Assembly (NCBI GenBank): GCA_016771945.1
Contig: QZLF01000001.1
Coordinates: 887,447-951,446 of the forward strand
Reading direction: 5' to 3'
Length of the DNA stretch: 64,000 nucleotides
Source of the DNA: Candidatus Leucobacter sulfamidivorax
GTDB taxonomy: Bacteria > Actinomycetota > Actinomycetes > Actinomycetales > Microbacteriaceae
The position numbers and the translations under genes are program-made. Below are positions 62,176 through 64,000 of this stretch, piece by piece. The notes under the pieces were generated by a model that ran no database searches, was not told the origin of the DNA, and worked only from the letters and a program-made list of their open reading frames with translations. The first letter of the stretch is position 1. The number at the start of each line of letters is the position of its first letter.

Positions 62176-62967
62176 ATGCCCCATCCCTACCTGAGCGGAG
62201 CGCCCCGCCCGCGCGTGTTCGCCCATCGCGGGCTGGTGACTCCCGAGGCCGCAGCGCGCGGCGTGGTCGAGAACTCGCGCGCCGCGTTCGTCTCCGCGGT
62301 GGAGGCCGGGGCGGATCATCTCGAGTCCGACTGCCGGCTCACGAGCGACGGCGTCCCCGTGCTCTTCCACGACGCCACGCTGCGCCGCGTGCTCGGCGAT
62401 CCGCGCCCCGTCGCGGCCGTCACCCGGGTGCAGCTCGCCGATCTGATGGCGGATCGCGGCGGCCTCCTCGCCCTCGACGAAGCACTCGAGGCATTCCCGC
62501 GCGCCCGTTTCAACCTCGATGTCAAGGCGGCCGCCGCCGCCGAGCCGATGGGGCGGATCGTCGCGCCCCATGCCGAGCGGGTGCTGCTGACGAGCTTCTC
62601 CGAGCGGTTCCGGATCGCCGCGCTGCGCGCGGCCGAGGCCGCGGGCGGAGAAGCCGGGCGCCCGGCGACCTCGCCGGGGCGCGGCGCCCTGATCCGCATC
62701 CTGCTCGCGATCGCCTCGCGCTCGCGCACCCGCACCACGGCTGCGCTCGGGGGCTTCGACGCGCTGCAGATCCCCGAGCGCTACCGGCGCGCGCGAGTGC
62801 TCACCCCCAGTCTCGTCGCCGCTGCGCACGGCGCCGGGGTCGAGGTGCACGTCTGGACGGTCAACGACCCCGCGGACATGGTCCGCCTCGCGGGGCGCGG
62901 CATCGACGGCATCATCACCGACCGCACCGACCTCGCGCTCGAGACGCTGGGAGAGCGCCGAGGGTAG
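62176..62967 (+). CDS. Glycerophosphodiester phosphodiesterase
   Basis: A 263-residue TIM-barrel enzyme: FAHRGLV and ENSRAAF hold the catalytic His, Arg and Glu, LESDCRLTSDGVPVLFHD adds the second His, and WTVNDPADM is the C-terminal family motif. It splits glycerophosphodiesters to glycerol-3-phosphate and an alcohol. No signal peptide, so it is cytoplasmic. The ATG at 62176 is preceded by GAGGAGG. Confidence 0.93.
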   Translation: MPHPYLSGAPRPRVFAHRGLVTPEAAARGVVENSRAAFVSAVEAGADHLESDCRLTSDGVPVLFHDATLRRVLGDPRPVAAVTRVQLADLMADRGGLLALDEALEAFPRARFNLDVKAAAAAEPMGRIVAPHAERVLLTSFSERFRIAALRAAEAAGGEAGRPATSPGRGALIRILLAIASRSRTRTTAALGGFDALQIPERYRRARVLTPSLVAAAHGAGVEVHVWTVNDPADMVRLAGRGIDGIITDRTDLALETLGERRG

Positions 62968-63073
62968 TCGCGGCGCCGCGGCGGAAGGGCTCTCCCGGGG
63001 CGACCGAGCCGCGACCCCGATGCTAGGGTGAAAACGCCGCGACAGCCCGCCGGACCAGTGGAGGCGATACCGC

Positions 63074-63799
63074 TTGATCGAGAGTTTCGACGCCTACCTC
63101 TTCGACCTCGACGGGGTGATCACCCCGACCGTGCTGCTGCACCGTCGGGCCTGGCGCGAGACCTTCGACCGGGTCTTCGCCGCCGTCGGGGCCGAGCCCT
63201 ACCGCGAGAGCGACTACTTCGACTCCCTCGACGGGCGACCCCGCTTCGAGGGTGTCGCCGCTCTGCTGCGGGCGCGGGGCATCGAGCTGCCCGAGGGCGT
63301 GGAGGACGCCGAGGGCGCCGAGGCAACGGATGCCGACGACCTGGGCACGATCCGCGGCATCGGCACCGCCAAGAACCGGATCTTCGCCGAGATGCTCGAG
63401 CGCGACGGCATCGACCCCTACCCTGGCACGGTCGCGCTCATCGACCGGCTCGCGGCGGCGGGCAAGCCGCTCGCCGTCGTGTCGAGCTCGCGCAACGCCG
63501 AGCAGGTGCTGCGCGCCGCCCGGCTGCGCGGCCGCTTCGCGGCGGTCGTCGACGGCGTCGTCGCCGATGTCGAAGGGCTGCCGGGCAAGCCCGCGCCCGA
63601 CACCTTCCTGCGCGCGGTGGAGTTGCTCGGCGCGGCGCCGGAACGCGCGGTCGTGTTCGAGGACGCGGCCTCCGGCGTCGAGGCCGGCAGGCGGGGCGGA
63701 TTCGGCCTCGTCGTGGGCGTGGATCGCGGCGCCGGCCGCGCGGCGCTCGAGACCGCCGGCGCGCACCTGATCGTCGAGGACCTGGGGGAGTTGGACTGA
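63074..63799 (+). CDS. Beta-phosphoglucomutase-type HAD hydrolase
   Basis: A 241-residue HAD protein. AYLFDLDGVIT is motif I (two aspartates), VSSSRNAEQVLRAA motif II, GKPAPDTFLRA motif III and VFEDAASGVEAGR motif IV. It likely turns beta-glucose-1-phosphate into glucose-6-phosphate. It starts at a TTG with GGAGG 8 bases ahead. Its stop overlaps the start of a GH65 phosphorylase gene, the classic partner that makes beta-glucose-1-phosphate from maltose, trehalose or kojibiose. Confidence 0.92.
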   Translation: MIESFDAYLFDLDGVITPTVLLHRRAWRETFDRVFAAVGAEPYRESDYFDSLDGRPRFEGVAALLRARGIELPEGVEDAEGAEATDADDLGTIRGIGTAKNRIFAEMLERDGIDPYPGTVALIDRLAAAGKPLAVVSSSRNAEQVLRAARLRGRFAAVVDGVVADVEGLPGKPAPDTFLRAVELLGAAPERAVVFEDAASGVEAGRRGGFGLVVGVDRGAGRAALETAGAHLIVEDLGELD

Positions 63800-64000
63800 T
63801 GGGACCCGTCGCAGGCGAGCAGGATCCGGCAGCGCCGCACGCAGGTGCATCGAGCACCGGCGGGCCGCACCTGGGCGAGCCCCACCGTGATTTCGGCAGC
63901 GATCCCTGGCGGCTCACCGTCACGGGCATCGATCCGGCGTTCTCGGGCCAGGACGAGACCATCTTCGCCCTCGCCAACGGCTACCTGGGCATGCGCGGCA
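63799..64000 (+). CDS. Glycoside hydrolase family 65 phosphorylase (3' truncated by window edge)
   Basis: Only the first 67 codons are present. WRLTVTGIDPAFSGQDETIF and ALANGYLGMRG are the conserved N-terminal segments of GH65 maltose/trehalose/kojibiose phosphorylases. It overlaps the phosphoglucomutase stop as ATGA, so the two act together in disaccharide breakdown with phosphate. The catalytic domain lies beyond the window, so the sugar cannot be named. Confidence 0.88.
   Translation, partial: MGPVAGEQDPAAPHAGASSTGGPHLGEPHRDFGSDPWRLTVTGIDPAFSGQDETIFALANGYLGMRG

Noticed and set aside
1-64000. CRISPR array or prophage
   Set aside because: The only regularly spaced repeats (20785-20846) are 9-mers at 17-18 bp without spacers of CRISPR length, and no capsid, terminase or lysis genes are seen.

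Overview
The window is a high-GC actinobacterial chromosome segment. Its mix of families (TM0106-type RecB-helicase, DUF3516 helicase, DUF4031-HD, stand-alone LigD polymerase, HTH_42 winged-helix protein, Lrp-controlled alanine dehydrogenase), together with many GTG starts and ATGA/GTGA gene overlaps, suggests a Microbacteriaceae member, perhaps Leucobacter-like. That placement is inferred from gene content only.

1-22 kb, core chromosome: the 3' end of a flavin amine oxidase and its TetR neighbour, a RecB-like nuclease/helicase followed by an aminotransferase, divergent ald and lrp genes, a leftward set (OYE flavin oxidoreductase, winged-helix protein, NhaP antiporter), a Ski2-like helicase, a UDP-GlcNAc 2-epimerase/processive glycosyltransferase pair, a GntR regulator, a Ppx/GppA phosphatase and a Phd/PIN toxin-antitoxin pair.

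22-25 kb: tRNA-Gln(CTG), an iron-containing redox enzyme overlapping a CDGSH protein, and a class II glutamine amidotransferase. The segment ends at a second tRNA-Gln-like 3' fragment, which is also the left attachment site of a mobile element.

25.1-47.1 kb, an integrative mobilizable element of about 22 kb bounded by a 22-bp direct repeat (21/22 identical). It carries an excisionase-like protein and tyrosine integrase, a palindrome-rich candidate oriT, a MobF relaxase-helicase, and a translationally coupled defence operon: hsdM, hsdS, a HEPN-motif Ymh protein, hsdR and a membrane-anchored YobI-type P-loop ATPase. A zinc-ribbon/HEPN-like protein follows. Next comes an AbiE toxin-antitoxin pair whose toxin gene is split by a complete IS21-family element with a 6-bp target duplication. 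A small cysteine-rich ORF lies beside the right end. No type IV secretion genes are seen, so transfer would need a helper.

47-64 kb, core again: DUF1304 membrane protein, a nuclease-like unknown, FrdA-like flavoprotein with divergent LysR, MarC, DUF4031-HD and SixA proteins, a DDE insertion sequence with doubled terminal repeats, GNAT, DUF892, a SIP-like domain protein, FMN reductase, LigD polymerase, SDR, Dps, an ABM-type membrane protein, glycerophosphodiesterase, and a beta-phosphoglucomutase coupled to a GH65 phosphorylase that runs off the window.

The most unusual part is the defence operon on the mobilizable element, in which two different HEPN-type proteins and a giant membrane ATPase are combined with a type I restriction system.
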